This document shows positions 1-7,812 of a DNA stretch of 64,000 nucleotides, in pieces (positions within the stretch are counted from its first letter, which is position 1; every line of letters begins with the position of its first letter). The notes under the pieces were generated by a model that was given only the letters and a program-made list of their open reading frames with translations, had not been told where the DNA came from and made no database searches. Source of the stretch: Janthinobacterium sp. Marseille (GTDB taxonomy: Bacteria; Pseudomonadota; Gammaproteobacteria; Burkholderiales; Burkholderiaceae_D); assembly GCF_000013625.1 (NCBI RefSeq), contig NC_009659.1:744001-808000 (forward strand). The letters are read 5' to 3'. Position numbers and translations under genes: made by a program.

Positions 1-42
1 GCCCATCCAGTGGCGGCATTGCACAAGTATTGGCCTTGCCGT

Positions 43-1416
43 TCAATCGGCAAATACGTATTTGTTCTTGCCCAGTTGCTTGGCCTGGTACATCGCGGTA
101 TCGGCACGCTTGAGTAATTGTTCGCGCTCGACGCCGGGCTGGAACATTGCGACGCCTATGCTGGCCGACACGATGACTTCGTTGCCATCCATGTGTACCG
201 GTTCTTGTGCGGTATGGATCATGCGTTCGAGGATTTTCTCGCATTCATCGATGGAGTTCAGGCGATCGAGGATGACGACGAATTCATCACCACCAAAACG
301 CGCCAGCGTATCGGTCGCACGCATACAGTGTTGCAGGCGTTGCGCCATTTGCTGCAACAGGCGATCACCGGCGGCATGGCCGAGGCTGTCGTTGACTTCC
401 TTGAAGCCATCAAGGTCGAGGAAGCAGACTGCGACCAGGTGATGATGGCCGTTGGCGCCGGCAATGGCTTTCTTCAGACGGCTGTCGAGCAGGCGTCGAT
501 TCGGCAGGCCGGTCAATACATCGTATTGCGCGAGTCTTTGCAATTCCTTGCGGCTGCGGATGACGCCACCGAGCAGGTAAGCCAGCCACGCGACAAAGAG
601 GCTGCCAAGGATGGTGACGCAGGCTTCAAACAGCAGGCGCGCGCGATTGCTCCAGCTGCCTTGTTTGCTTACTTCCAGTGTCCATTCGTTCGTACCAACC
701 CTGACCGGACGAGTGAAGATACGGCCTTCCGGCATGGCGGCGGAAGCGGCGATCACTTCCACCGTATCAGTTTGTGGATTGTGGCCGCTCAGGCGATATG
801 CATAGCCGCGCTGTTCCATATCTTCAAGGTGCGCGTCGCTGAAGGCATCAGGAAATTTCAGTGTCACTGCGGTAAAGCCCCAGAAGTAAGAGCTGCCTTC
901 TGCGGTTTTGAGGAAAACGGGGAGTTGACCGACTGCGCCCATAGGTCCCTGCAACAGGCGGATGGGGCCGTAGAACTCGACCACGTTCTGGTTCATCGTC
1001 GGGATCAGTGTGTTGCGATCCTCACCCGCCAGCATATCGTGGCCCAGCACGCCATGACTGGCTGTGGCCGGTTCGGTCTGGCGGATGATACCGTCCGGTG
1101 CCAGCGACAAGGCGTACGCGCCCTTGTACATCGTCAGCATGTAGCGGGAGAGGCGGGAGAATTCGCTGACCTGTCCCTTACCCTGGTGCACCATCACCGC
1201 CAATGCATTGGCGGCTGACAGCGCATGATCGAATTGCTGGGTAATCGCGGTGGCATAAGTCGTCACCATCTGGTTCGCTTTCACCAACTCGATTTCACGA
1301 CGATTGGATTCAGCCTTGAAAAATATCCAGCCGCCCACCATCAGTGACAGCATGAATACCAGTAGGGGGAATCGCCAGATAGTAGGGTGCGCGGCAAACA
1401 ATAAAGGTCGGCGCAT
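43..1416 (-). CDS. CHASE-type sensor diguanylate cyclase
   Basis: A 457-residue membrane-bound cyclase that should make cyclic di-GMP from two GTP. Two membrane segments (about residues 16-34 and 261-286) bracket a periplasmic CHASE-like sensor of roughly 220 residues. The GGDEF domain fills residues 295-455 with an intact GGDEF motif at 375-379. An RxxD inhibitory site (Arg366, Asp369) stands exactly five residues before it, so product feedback inhibition is expected. No EAL domain is present. The start is supported by GAGG seven bases upstream of ATG. The gene stands alone, reading towards the left window edge; the ligand cannot be inferred. Confidence 0.9.
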   Translation of the reverse strand: MRRPLLFAAHPTIWRFPLLVFMLSLMVGGWIFFKAESNRREIELVKANQMVTTYATAITQQFDHALSAANALAVMVHQGKGQVSEFSRLSRYMLTMYKGAYALSLAPDGIIRQTEPATASHGVLGHDMLAGEDRNTLIPTMNQNVVEFYGPIRLLQGPMGAVGQLPVFLKTAEGSSYFWGFTAVTLKFPDAFSDAHLEDMEQRGYAYRLSGHNPQTDTVEVIAASAAMPEGRIFTRPVRVGTNEWTLEVSKQGSWSNRARLLFEACVTILGSLFVAWLAYLLGGVIRSRKELQRLAQYDVLTGLPNRRLLDSRLKKAIAGANGHHHLVAVCFLDLDGFKEVNDSLGHAAGDRLLQQMAQRLQHCMRATDTLARFGGDEFVVILDRLNSIDECEKILERMIHTAQEPVHMDGNEVIVSASIGVAMFQPGVEREQLLKRADTAMYQAKQLGKNKYVFAD

Positions 1417-1603
1417 GATTTGGCCTCGCTTTACAATTTGTTGAACAGGCTCTGCACTTCCTAGTAGAACCGGTCTGCCCTACAGGGTCAAGGACGGCCG
1501 GTCTTTGTTTAGAAATGTTTACTCGGTGTAGGACAAGAGCTGTTGTAGAAAACTGTTGCAGAAATAGTCACGAGCGCGACTATCGGGATGACTTGCTGCG
1601 GGG

Positions 1604-1819
1604 CTATTTGAAGGTCTTTTTGACGCGTTCCTGGCGAGCTTTTTCCAGTTGCTCATGGGCTTTGCGTTTGTCGCGTCCCAGCATACGCTCGCCAAACTCG
1701 AACCAGAGGAAGGCGAACGCGAACAAACCGACAATCGCCCACCATGACAGGTCGGCAACCGGGCCAACTTCAAAGTATTTTAAAACGGTCAATAGTACGA
1801 TCGCGATAATGAGTGGCAT
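1604..1819 (-). CDS. small Trp-rich membrane protein (TIGR04438-like)
   Basis: A 71-residue protein with two hydrophobic segments (about residues 2-14 and 24-41), the motif KYFEVGPVADLSWW, and a strongly basic, probably helical cytoplasmic tail (residues 46-71). This layout matches the Burkholderiales 'small Trp-rich protein' family, whose function is unknown. A longer reading frame begins at 1867, but I chose the ATG at 1819 because GGGAGA stands four bases before it and the hydrophobic segment starts right after it. It is monocistronic and divergent from the cytochrome gene at 1971. Confidence 0.75.
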   Translation of the reverse strand: MPLIIAIVLLTVLKYFEVGPVADLSWWAIVGLFAFAFLWFEFGERMLGRDKRKAHEQLEKARQERVKKTFK

Positions 1820-1970
1820 GAGTTCTCCCTTTGGCTGCAGCATATTGTGAAAAAGAGTAACGGTCAATTGCGGCTGTCAACCCTTGTGTTAGCTTGGCGT
1901 TGTATCACTGTAGGGGGTTGTATTCCTGAAACACGGTAGAATAGCGGCGATCAATCTTGTGGAGAAAAGC

Positions 1971-2279
1971 ATGAAACGTACTTTGTTGCTGGGTTTGGTT
2001 CTGGCTGCTGGCGTGTCGAATGTCGCGATGGCGAATGCCGATCTTGCGAAAGCAAAAAACTGCATGGCTTGTCATTCGGTGACGAACAAGGTGGTGGGCC
2101 CTTCTTTTAAAGATATTGCGGCTAAATACGCCGGCCAAAAAGGCGCGGAAGACAAGCTCGTACAAAAAGTATTGAAGGGTGGCAGCGGTACCTGGGGTGC
2201 TGTTCCTATGCCGGCTAATGCGCAGGTGAGCGAGGCGGAAGCACGCACCCTGGTTAGCTGGATCATGACATTGAAATAA
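1971..2279 (+). CDS. periplasmic class I cytochrome c (c551/c552-like)
   Basis: A 102-residue single-haem electron carrier. Residues 1-21 form a Sec signal peptide ending AMA. The haem site CMACH is at 31-35, with His35 as proximal ligand; Met80 in VPMPAN is the likely distal ligand. Size and motif spacing fit soluble c551/c552 carriers that pass electrons to terminal oxidases or nitrite reductase. The ATG at 1971 follows GGAGA at 1961-1965; a GTG frame extension from 1959 lacks such a site. A strong terminator follows, so it is a single-gene unit. Confidence 0.9.
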   Translation: MKRTLLLGLVLAAGVSNVAMANADLAKAKNCMACHSVTNKVVGPSFKDIAAKYAGQKGAEDKLVQKVLKGGSGTWGAVPMPANAQVSEAEARTLVSWIMTLK

Positions 2280-2300
2280 GCATGCTTTGTTAGCATAGCT

Positions 2301-2327
2301 AAAAGCGCCCTGTGGGGCGCTTTTTTT
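2301..2327 (+). terminator. Rho-independent terminator of cytochrome c gene
   Basis: The arms AAAGCGCCC and GGGCGCTTT surround a TGTG loop and run into seven T residues, 22 bases after the stop codon at 2279. Confidence 0.9.
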
Positions 2328-2384
2328 ATTGCGAATGAGTCTGGTTTTGCTGTTGTTGATACTGTTCTCTCTCCGTTGAGAAGT

Positions 2385-2695
2385 GCGTTGCCGGGGGCGG
2401 CCCGGCAGCCGCTTACTTTTCTTGTCTCGCCAAGAAAAGTAAGCAAAAGAAGGCGACCGCGAAGCCGCAGCCCCTGCGGGGTTCCCGTCTGTGCAAGTCA
2501 AAAAATGGGAAGCGGACGAAACTCGCTTCGCTCAGACAACGTCCACTTCTTTTTCCATTTTTTGCCCCGCACAAACGGCAGCGCCTAAGCGGATTAAGGT
2601 CAACAGCCTCTTTGCGCGTACGCACATGACTTCTCCCGCATTCGGTGCGCCCGCAGTCCATTTCGGCGCATAGTCTTGTGTCTTTCCCATCACTT
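2385..2695. repeat. probable dispersed intergenic repeat element
   Basis: This stretch of the 628-base gap between the cytochrome and livJ holds no credible gene. Its core is a perfect 14-bp inverted repeat (2411-2424 and 2431-2444) with a six-base loop TCTCGC, followed by AAAAGAAGGCGACCGC. From memory, closely similar GCTTACTTTTCTT...AAGAAAAGTAAGC blocks recur between genes in many Burkholderiales and Xanthomonas genomes. Copy number cannot be judged from this window, so the repeat status and the outer limits are inferred; only the palindrome is seen directly. Confidence 0.5.
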
Positions 2696-2759
2696 TACTG
2701 ATTCGTTCAGGACAGTTGTGATGTCTTTACCACAGTGGTTTTGCCCCTGTTTTGCTCCT

Positions 2760-2773
2760 GCTCTATATAGAGC
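2760..2773. promoter_or_regulatory. 14-bp palindrome upstream of livJ
   Basis: GCTCTATATAGAGC is a perfect 14-bp palindrome lying 134 bases before the livJ start. It may be a regulator site; no binding protein can be assigned. Confidence 0.3.
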
Positions 2774-2817
2774 GACCGCCTCCATTTTCCGATTGGCACG
2801 CTTGTTGCTGAACATAA

Positions 2818-2832
2818 TTCAAGCTACTTGAA
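2818..2832. promoter_or_regulatory. operator-like dyad 1 (TTCAAG-N3-CTTGAA) before livJ
   Basis: A perfect dyad, TTCAAG CTA CTTGAA. A second copy with the same half-sites lies at 2859-2873, centre to centre 41 bp away, close to four helical turns. The repetition of identical half-sites on one DNA face indicates a dimeric regulator. A candidate is the XRE-cupin regulator encoded at the end of this cluster, but nothing in the sequence proves that link. Confidence 0.55.
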
Positions 2833-2858
2833 TATTTAAGTTTTTGTTGTTACTGTCA

Positions 2859-2873
2859 TTCAAGCAACTTGAA
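2859..2873. promoter_or_regulatory. operator-like dyad 2 (TTCAAG-N3-CTTGAA) before livJ
   Basis: The second perfect copy, TTCAAG CAA CTTGAA, ends 34 bases before the livJ GTG and therefore probably lies within or just after the promoter, where bound protein would block or bend it. It shares both half-sites with the copy at 2818-2832. Confidence 0.55.
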
Positions 2874-2907
2874 ATGTTCCCGCCGATTGTTTTCCAAGGA
2901 GATAAAA

Positions 2908-4083
2908 GTGAGCAAGACCAACACTGTATTAAAGGCAGCAGTAGTGTGCGCTGCAGTAGGCATGAGTTTGCTGAGCATGACGGCATCGGCTAAAGATGTC
3001 GTGAAGATTGCATTTGTTGGGCCGCTAACTGGCGGTGTCTCCTCTATCGGTCTGGGCGGGCGCAATTCCGCTGACCTCGCAGTGCGCTTGCGCAATGCCG
3101 ATCCAAAAGCCAAATACACGTACCAGCTGGTGACCCAGGATGACGAATGTCGTCCTAACGTCGGCGTGCAGGTTGCTACCAAAATCGCCGCTGACAAGAG
3201 CATCGTCGCCGGTGTCACCCACTTCTGTTCAGCCGTTGCAATGGGTACGGTCGGCGTCTACAACCGTTTCGGCCTGCCGGTCATCGTCTGGGGTGCAGTA
3301 CTGCCGGAAATCACTTACGGCAATGACTTCAAGGAAGTCCATCGCGTCAACGGCACGATGATTAACCAGAGTGAAGTGGCCGCCAAGTTTATGATCAGCA
3401 AGGGCTATAAGAAGTGGGCGATCATCCATGACACCACCGACTATGGCAAAGGCCACAATAAGTACTTCTCCGAGTTCGTGAAGAAAAATGGCGGCACCGT
3501 GCTGTCGACTTTTGGTGTGACTGCAGACCAGCAGGATTTCACCACCGAACTGACCAAGATCCGCGAACTGAAACCTGATGTCGTCTACTTCGGTGGCCTG
3601 ACACCACTCGGCGTCCGTATCCGTACCCAGATGGAAAAGCTCGGTATCAAGGCGCAGTTTGAAGGCACCTCCGGTATCAAGTCGGATGCTTACATCCAGG
3701 GTGTGGGCGAGAAGGTTGCGGAAGGTTCCTTGTCCTTCATCGAAGGCGCACCATGGGAAAAAATTCCTGGTGGCTTGTTCTTTACCGCCAAATACCAGTT
3801 GCAAAAATACAGCGAACCACCTGAAGCTTATGGTCCATTCGCTTTCGCCGCCGCCAACCTGATCATGGATGCAGTGGAAAAAGTCGGTCCGGATCGCAAG
3901 AAGGTGCGTGATGTACTGAACCAGACCAAAGACGTCGATACCCTCATCGGCAAAGTGACATTCGATGACCATCGCCAAAACATCGTGCCGCTGGTGACCA
4001 AGTATGTGGTCGAAGACGGCAAGTGGGTCATTTGGGAAGACAGCAGCTACGCCACCGGCAAGCGCAAGTTGTCCGGGCTCTAA
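2908..4083 (+). CDS. LivJ-like ABC transporter substrate-binding protein
   Basis: A 391-residue periplasmic binding protein of the branched-chain amino acid/amide class (Peripla_BP_6). Residues 1-28 form a signal peptide ending ASA; the mature protein begins with the KIAFVGPLTGG-type strand typical of the family. The start is GTG at 2908, preceded by AAGGAG at 2896-2901; the upstream ATG at 2869 has no ribosome site and would spoil the signal peptide. It heads a five-gene transporter cluster. The substrate cannot be read directly; the linked amidase and M20 amidohydrolase suggest an amide, ureide or carbamoyl-amino acid rather than plain leucine. Confidence 0.9.
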   Translation: MSKTNTVLKAAVVCAAVGMSLLSMTASAKDVVKIAFVGPLTGGVSSIGLGGRNSADLAVRLRNADPKAKYTYQLVTQDDECRPNVGVQVATKIAADKSIVAGVTHFCSAVAMGTVGVYNRFGLPVIVWGAVLPEITYGNDFKEVHRVNGTMINQSEVAAKFMISKGYKKWAIIHDTTDYGKGHNKYFSEFVKKNGGTVLSTFGVTADQQDFTTELTKIRELKPDVVYFGGLTPLGVRIRTQMEKLGIKAQFEGTSGIKSDAYIQGVGEKVAEGSLSFIEGAPWEKIPGGLFFTAKYQLQKYSEPPEAYGPFAFAAANLIMDAVEKVGPDRKKVRDVLNQTKDVDTLIGKVTFDDHRQNIVPLVTKYVVEDGKWVIWEDSSYATGKRKLSGL

Positions 4084-4115
4084 GCTCTAAGCAATCATAA
4101 AACAGGCATGACATC

Positions 4116-4144
4116 GCAGGCCCCGCCCCTGTGCGGGGACCTGC
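4116..4144 (+). other. intercistronic stem-loop between livJ and livH
   Basis: Arms GCAGGCCCCGC and GCGGGG-A-CCTGC form an 11-bp stem with one bulged A and no T-run. Such hairpins between a binding-protein gene and its permease genes are known to protect the upstream mRNA from 3' decay, which allows more binding protein than membrane protein. Confidence 0.5.
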
Positions 4145-4174
4145 TGCCTGATAGAAATTGGAACGGAGCAAACG

Positions 4175-5104
4175 ATGAGTGAGATCGGTCAATATGTGTT
4201 TAACGGACTGATGCTGGGCATGATCTATGCCATGGTGGCAGTCGGTTTTACCTTGTTTTTTGGAGTGCTGGACGTCATCAAGTTTTCGCATGGCGATACT
4301 TTGATGGTCGGTGCTTTTGCAGGCCTGACGGCTTCTACTGGTGTATTGATGCTGGATATCAGCTCACCCTGGATACGTTTGCTGGCAGTAGTCTTAAGTG
4401 CGGTGTGCGTGACCGGTTTACTCGGTGCGGCAATCGCGAAATTCCTGATTCTTCCCTTGCATAAGGCACCGCCGCTGAATACCTTGCTGGCGACCCTGAT
4501 GCTGGGTACGGTAATGCGCGAATCAGTCCGCCTGTTTTATCCGGACGGTTCGAATTCCAAACCTTTCCCTTCCTTGTTACCGACCGGCTCGGTCGATATC
4601 GGCACGCTGGCGCTACGAGCCGATAATGTGATTCTCCTGATCAGTGGGCTGGCGATTATCGCCGGCGTGCACTTCCTGATTACGCGTACCCGTCTCGGCA
4701 TGGCAATACGTGCAGTGGCACAGGATGGAGAAACCGCACGCCTGATGGGCATCAACTTTGAAGCGGTGGTGTTGCTGACTTTCGCACTGGGCTCCGGCAT
4801 GGCAGCGCTGGCCGGTGTGATGAATGGCCTGTACTACAACGAGATCAACTTCAACGTCGGCCTGCTGCTCGGCGTGATCGGTTTCTCGGCGGCGATCCTG
4901 GGCGGACTCGGCAATATTTACGGTGCCATCCTCGGCGGCTTCCTGTTCGCGGCACTGCAAGTGCTCGGCAGCGCCTTGTTGCCGGCATTGATACCGAATA
5001 TCCCTAGCGCCTACAAAGACGTCTTCGCCTTTGCTGTCGTCATCATCTTGATGGCGTGGAAACCAACCGGCCTCATTGCCGAAAAATCAAGCGAGCGAGT
5101 CTGA
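4175..5104 (+). CDS. LivH-like ABC permease
   Basis: A 309-residue integral membrane protein of the branched-chain amino acid permease family, with about eight to nine hydrophobic segments and the motifs GFTLFFGVLDVIKFSHGD near the N-terminus and ILGGLGNIYGAILGG near residue 245, both characteristic of LivH. It pairs with LivM to form the transport channel. GGAGC precedes the ATG. It ends just ahead of the next start at 5106, indicating coupled translation. Confidence 0.92.
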   Translation: MSEIGQYVFNGLMLGMIYAMVAVGFTLFFGVLDVIKFSHGDTLMVGAFAGLTASTGVLMLDISSPWIRLLAVVLSAVCVTGLLGAAIAKFLILPLHKAPPLNTLLATLMLGTVMRESVRLFYPDGSNSKPFPSLLPTGSVDIGTLALRADNVILLISGLAIIAGVHFLITRTRLGMAIRAVAQDGETARLMGINFEAVVLLTFALGSGMAALAGVMNGLYYNEINFNVGLLLGVIGFSAAILGGLGNIYGAILGGFLFAALQVLGSALLPALIPNIPSAYKDVFAFAVVIILMAWKPTGLIAEKSSERV

Positions 5105-5105
5105 T

Positions 5106-6269
5106 ATGAGCGACATCAAATTGAAAACAAATTCAGCCAAGCTGGTATTGGCGCTGGCCACTATCCTGGTGACTGCATACATGTGGCTGTTCCTGCACGC
5201 GGAATCGCAGCTCGCCATCGGTGCCTTGATCGTACTGGCTCTGGTGCTGGTTATCGTCGGCAAGAAGTTGGGCACCACGCAACGTATCGAACAGGCCGCG
5301 GCCAGCCGTCCTGGCCTGGCACGGATCTGGATGGTGCTGGGCTTGCTGGCTTTGGTGGCGGCCTTTTACGATAGTCACTTCGTGCTGATGATGATTTGCG
5401 CAGTCTTGTTGTATTCGACTGCCTGTATGGGCCTGACGCTGCAATTCGGCTTTGTCGGTGTGGCGAACTTCGCCGGTGCCGCCTTCTTCGGGATCGGCAG
5501 TTACACCACAGCAGTGCTGGCGACGCATACCGGTTTGCCGCAACTGGCGAACATTGCGATCTCCGGCGTGGTGGCGGCCATCATCGGCTCGGTACTGATC
5601 CTGCCGGTGCTGCGTACCCGTGGTCACTATGCGGCATTGGTGACGATTGCCTTCGGCATCCTGTTCAAGACCTTTATCGAAGTCAACGATGTACTCGGTG
5701 GTCCGCAAGGCTTGCAAGTACCGGGCATGCAATTGTTCGGGCATGCCTTCAATGAAGGCTTCACGCTATTCGGCATCGAGTTCTCTTTCTATGTTTCCTA
5801 TGTCTTGCTGAGTCTGGTGATCTGTGCCGGTGCCTTCGTGCTGGTGAAAGCGCTGGAACGTTCATGGGTGGGCTTGAGCATGGATGTGGTGCGCACCGAT
5901 GAAACGGCGGCCGCTACTTTCGGCTTGCATATCGCGCGCTGGAAAGTAATCGCCTTCACGATGGGTAATCTGTTCGCCGGTATCGCCGGTAGCGTGTACG
6001 GCATGATGGTGGGCTTCATCGCGCCAAACAATTTCACCTTCTCTGATTCCCTGTTGCTGGTATCGATTGCGATCCTTGGCGGCCTGGGTAATCCGGTCGG
6101 CCTGATCCCGGCAGCCATCATCGTCCTGATGCTGCCGGAGAAGCTGCAGTTCATTCAGGAATATCGCGTCCTGCTGTACGCGGCACTGGTGATCGCAATC
6201 CTGTTGTTCCGTCCGGAAGGCCTGTTGCCACGCAAGACACGCTTGTTCTTTAGCCGAAAGGACGCCTGA
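5106..6269 (+). CDS. LivM-like ABC permease
   Basis: The second permease, 387 residues with about ten membrane segments. The family block FAGAAFFGIGSY (around residues 119-130) and AILGGLGNPVG (near 323-333) mark LivM. The N-terminal 90 residues carry extra hydrophobic segments not present in the shortest family members. I take the ATG at 5106, one base beyond the livH stop, rather than an upstream in-frame TTG. The last base of the stop codon is the first base of the livG start (TGATG), so the genes are translationally coupled. Confidence 0.92.
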   Translation: MSDIKLKTNSAKLVLALATILVTAYMWLFLHAESQLAIGALIVLALVLVIVGKKLGTTQRIEQAAASRPGLARIWMVLGLLALVAAFYDSHFVLMMICAVLLYSTACMGLTLQFGFVGVANFAGAAFFGIGSYTTAVLATHTGLPQLANIAISGVVAAIIGSVLILPVLRTRGHYAALVTIAFGILFKTFIEVNDVLGGPQGLQVPGMQLFGHAFNEGFTLFGIEFSFYVSYVLLSLVICAGAFVLVKALERSWVGLSMDVVRTDETAAATFGLHIARWKVIAFTMGNLFAGIAGSVYGMMVGFIAPNNFTFSDSLLLVSIAILGGLGNPVGLIPAAIIVLMLPEKLQFIQEYRVLLYAALVIAILLFRPEGLLPRKTRLFFSRKDA

Positions 6270-7093
6270 TGAATGCCGCGACCATGAATCACGTAGAGCG
6301 CCCAACACACACTATCGGCGGCAAGCTGGTCGGTGTCACCGACCTGACCATGCGCTTCGGTGGCTTGACCGCGCTGGACCAGTTGAATATGCAAATCAAT
6401 GAAGGCGAGGTATTGGGTTTGCTCGGGCCTAACGGTTCCGGCAAGACCACATTCTTCAATGTCCTCACCGGTTTGTATAAAGCGACCAGCGGTTCGATTA
6501 TTTATAAAGGCCAGGAAGTCATCGGACAGACACCGCAAGAAATTTACCGCAGTGGTGTCGCGCGTACTTTCCAGCGTTCGCGTTTGTCCTTGCCGCTGAC
6601 GGTGTTCGACAACATCGTGATTGGCGATTACCAGCACATGAACCATGGCTTGTTCTTCAATCTGTTCCAGCGCAAGGCTTTCCGTGCCGAGTACGACGCG
6701 TATGTGGGCAAGGTTGAAGCCTTGCTGAATATTTTCAGTCCGCCGCTGGTGGCGCGCATGTTCGAGCCGGTCGGCACTTTCACCATGATTGACCGTCGTC
6801 GCATCGAAGTCTGCCGTGCCTTGCTGAGCCAGCCGCGCCTCTTGCTGCTGGATGAACCTTCGGCCGGTATGACACATGATGAAACCGAAGCCCTGATGGA
6901 TGACATTCTGCAAGTGCGCGGCAAGCTGGAAAACCTGACCATCGTGCTGATTGAACATGAGATGAATGTGATTGAGCGCATTACCGATCGCTGCATCGTC
7001 TTCAACTACGGCAAGAAAATCGCTGAAGGCACTTACGCAGAAATCACCGCTGATCCTAATGTGCAAACCGCTTATCTGGGAGAAGCAGAATGA
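6269..7093 (+). CDS. LivG-like ABC ATPase with degenerate signature motif
   Basis: A 274-residue nucleotide-binding protein. Walker [10 protein letters not shown] (about residues 51-59), Walker B LLLLDEP followed by [10 protein letters not shown], and the switch histidine in IEHEM are intact. The ABC signature is not: where LivG normally has LAYGDQRRLEI this protein has [11 protein letters not shown], without the conserved glycine. The AGMT.DETE stretch recalls UrtD of urea transporters. The partner LivF keeps a canonical signature, so the pair may have one weakened ATP site. It overlaps livF by four bases (ATGA). Confidence 0.9.
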   Translation: MNAATMNHVERPTHTIGGKLVGVTDLTMRFGGLTALDQLNMQINEGEVLGLLGPNGSGKTTFFNVLTGLYKATSGSIIYKGQEVIGQTPQEIYRSGVARTFQRSRLSLPLTVFDNIVIGDYQHMNHGLFFNLFQRKAFRAEYDAYVGKVEALLNIFSPPLVARMFEPVGTFTMIDRRRIEVCRALLSQPRLLLLDEPSAGMTHDETEALMDDILQVRGKLENLTIVLIEHEMNVIERITDRCIVFNYGKKIAEGTYAEITADPNVQTAYLGEAE

Positions 7094-7797
7094 GCAATCT
7101 GATCGTCAAGGGACTCACCACCGGTTATGACAAGGTGAATGTGTTGCACGATGTTTCCATCGAAGTGGCACCGGGCAAGATCACTTGCATCCTCGGTGCC
7201 AACGGTGCGGGTAAAAGTACGCTGATCCGTTCGATACTGGGTCTGACGCCGCCGCGCCAGGGTGAAATCCTGTGGGGTGGCAAGAACCTGGCCGGTGAAA
7301 AAACCCACAACATCATCGCCAGCGGCATCTCCTGCATCCCCGAAGGTCGCAAGGTTTTTCCACGCATGACCGTAGCGGAAAACCTCGCACTCGGTGCCTT
7401 CCTCGAAAGCAGCAGCACGGTAGTACGTGACCGCCTGGCGCGCGTCTATGAAATCTTCCCGCGCCTGAAAGAAAGGGCGGCGCAGCTGGCCGGCACCATG
7501 TCCGGTGGTGAGCAGGCGATGGTTTCGATCGGCCGCGGCCTGATGGCGGAACCGAAGTTGCTGGTGATCGATGAACCTTCGCTTGGTTTGTCACCGCTGT
7601 ACGTGAAAGAAAACTTCAAGGTCATCAAGCAGATTAACGCGCTTGGCATTACAGTCCTGCTGGTCGAACAGAATGCGCGCCAGACGCTGGCGATCTCGCA
7701 TTACGGCTATGTGTTGTCGCAAGGCCGTGTGATGGCGCAGGGCACGGCGGAAGCCTTGTCCAGCAATGATGATGTGCGTTCAGCTTACTTTGGTTAA
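7090..7797 (+). CDS. LivF-like ABC ATPase
   Basis: A 235-residue ATPase, the second nucleotide-binding subunit. Walker [10 protein letters not shown] (about 36-44), signature MSGGEQ (about 138-143), Walker [14 protein letters not shown] and switch histidine replaced by Gln in VEQNARQ are all usual for LivF. Its start overlaps the livG stop. The amidase start follows 15 bases after its stop, so the transporter and the enzyme are probably on one mRNA. Confidence 0.93.
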   Translation: MSNLIVKGLTTGYDKVNVLHDVSIEVAPGKITCILGANGAGKSTLIRSILGLTPPRQGEILWGGKNLAGEKTHNIIASGISCIPEGRKVFPRMTVAENLALGAFLESSSTVVRDRLARVYEIFPRLKERAAQLAGTMSGGEQAMVSIGRGLMAEPKLLVIDEPSLGLSPLYVKENFKVIKQINALGITVLLVEQNARQTLAISHYGYVLSQGRVMAQGTAEALSSNDDVRSAYFG

Positions 7798-7812
7798 ACG
7801 GGAGCGCACTGA

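Noticed and set aside
118-1218. Plus-strand ORF opposite the CHASE-GGDEF gene
   Set aside because: Antisense to a gene with an intact GGDEF motif and feedback site; no protein family visible.
1905-2501. Minus-strand ORFs in the cytochrome/repeat region
   Set aside because: They overlap the cytochrome c gene and its terminator; no ribosome site and low-complexity translation.
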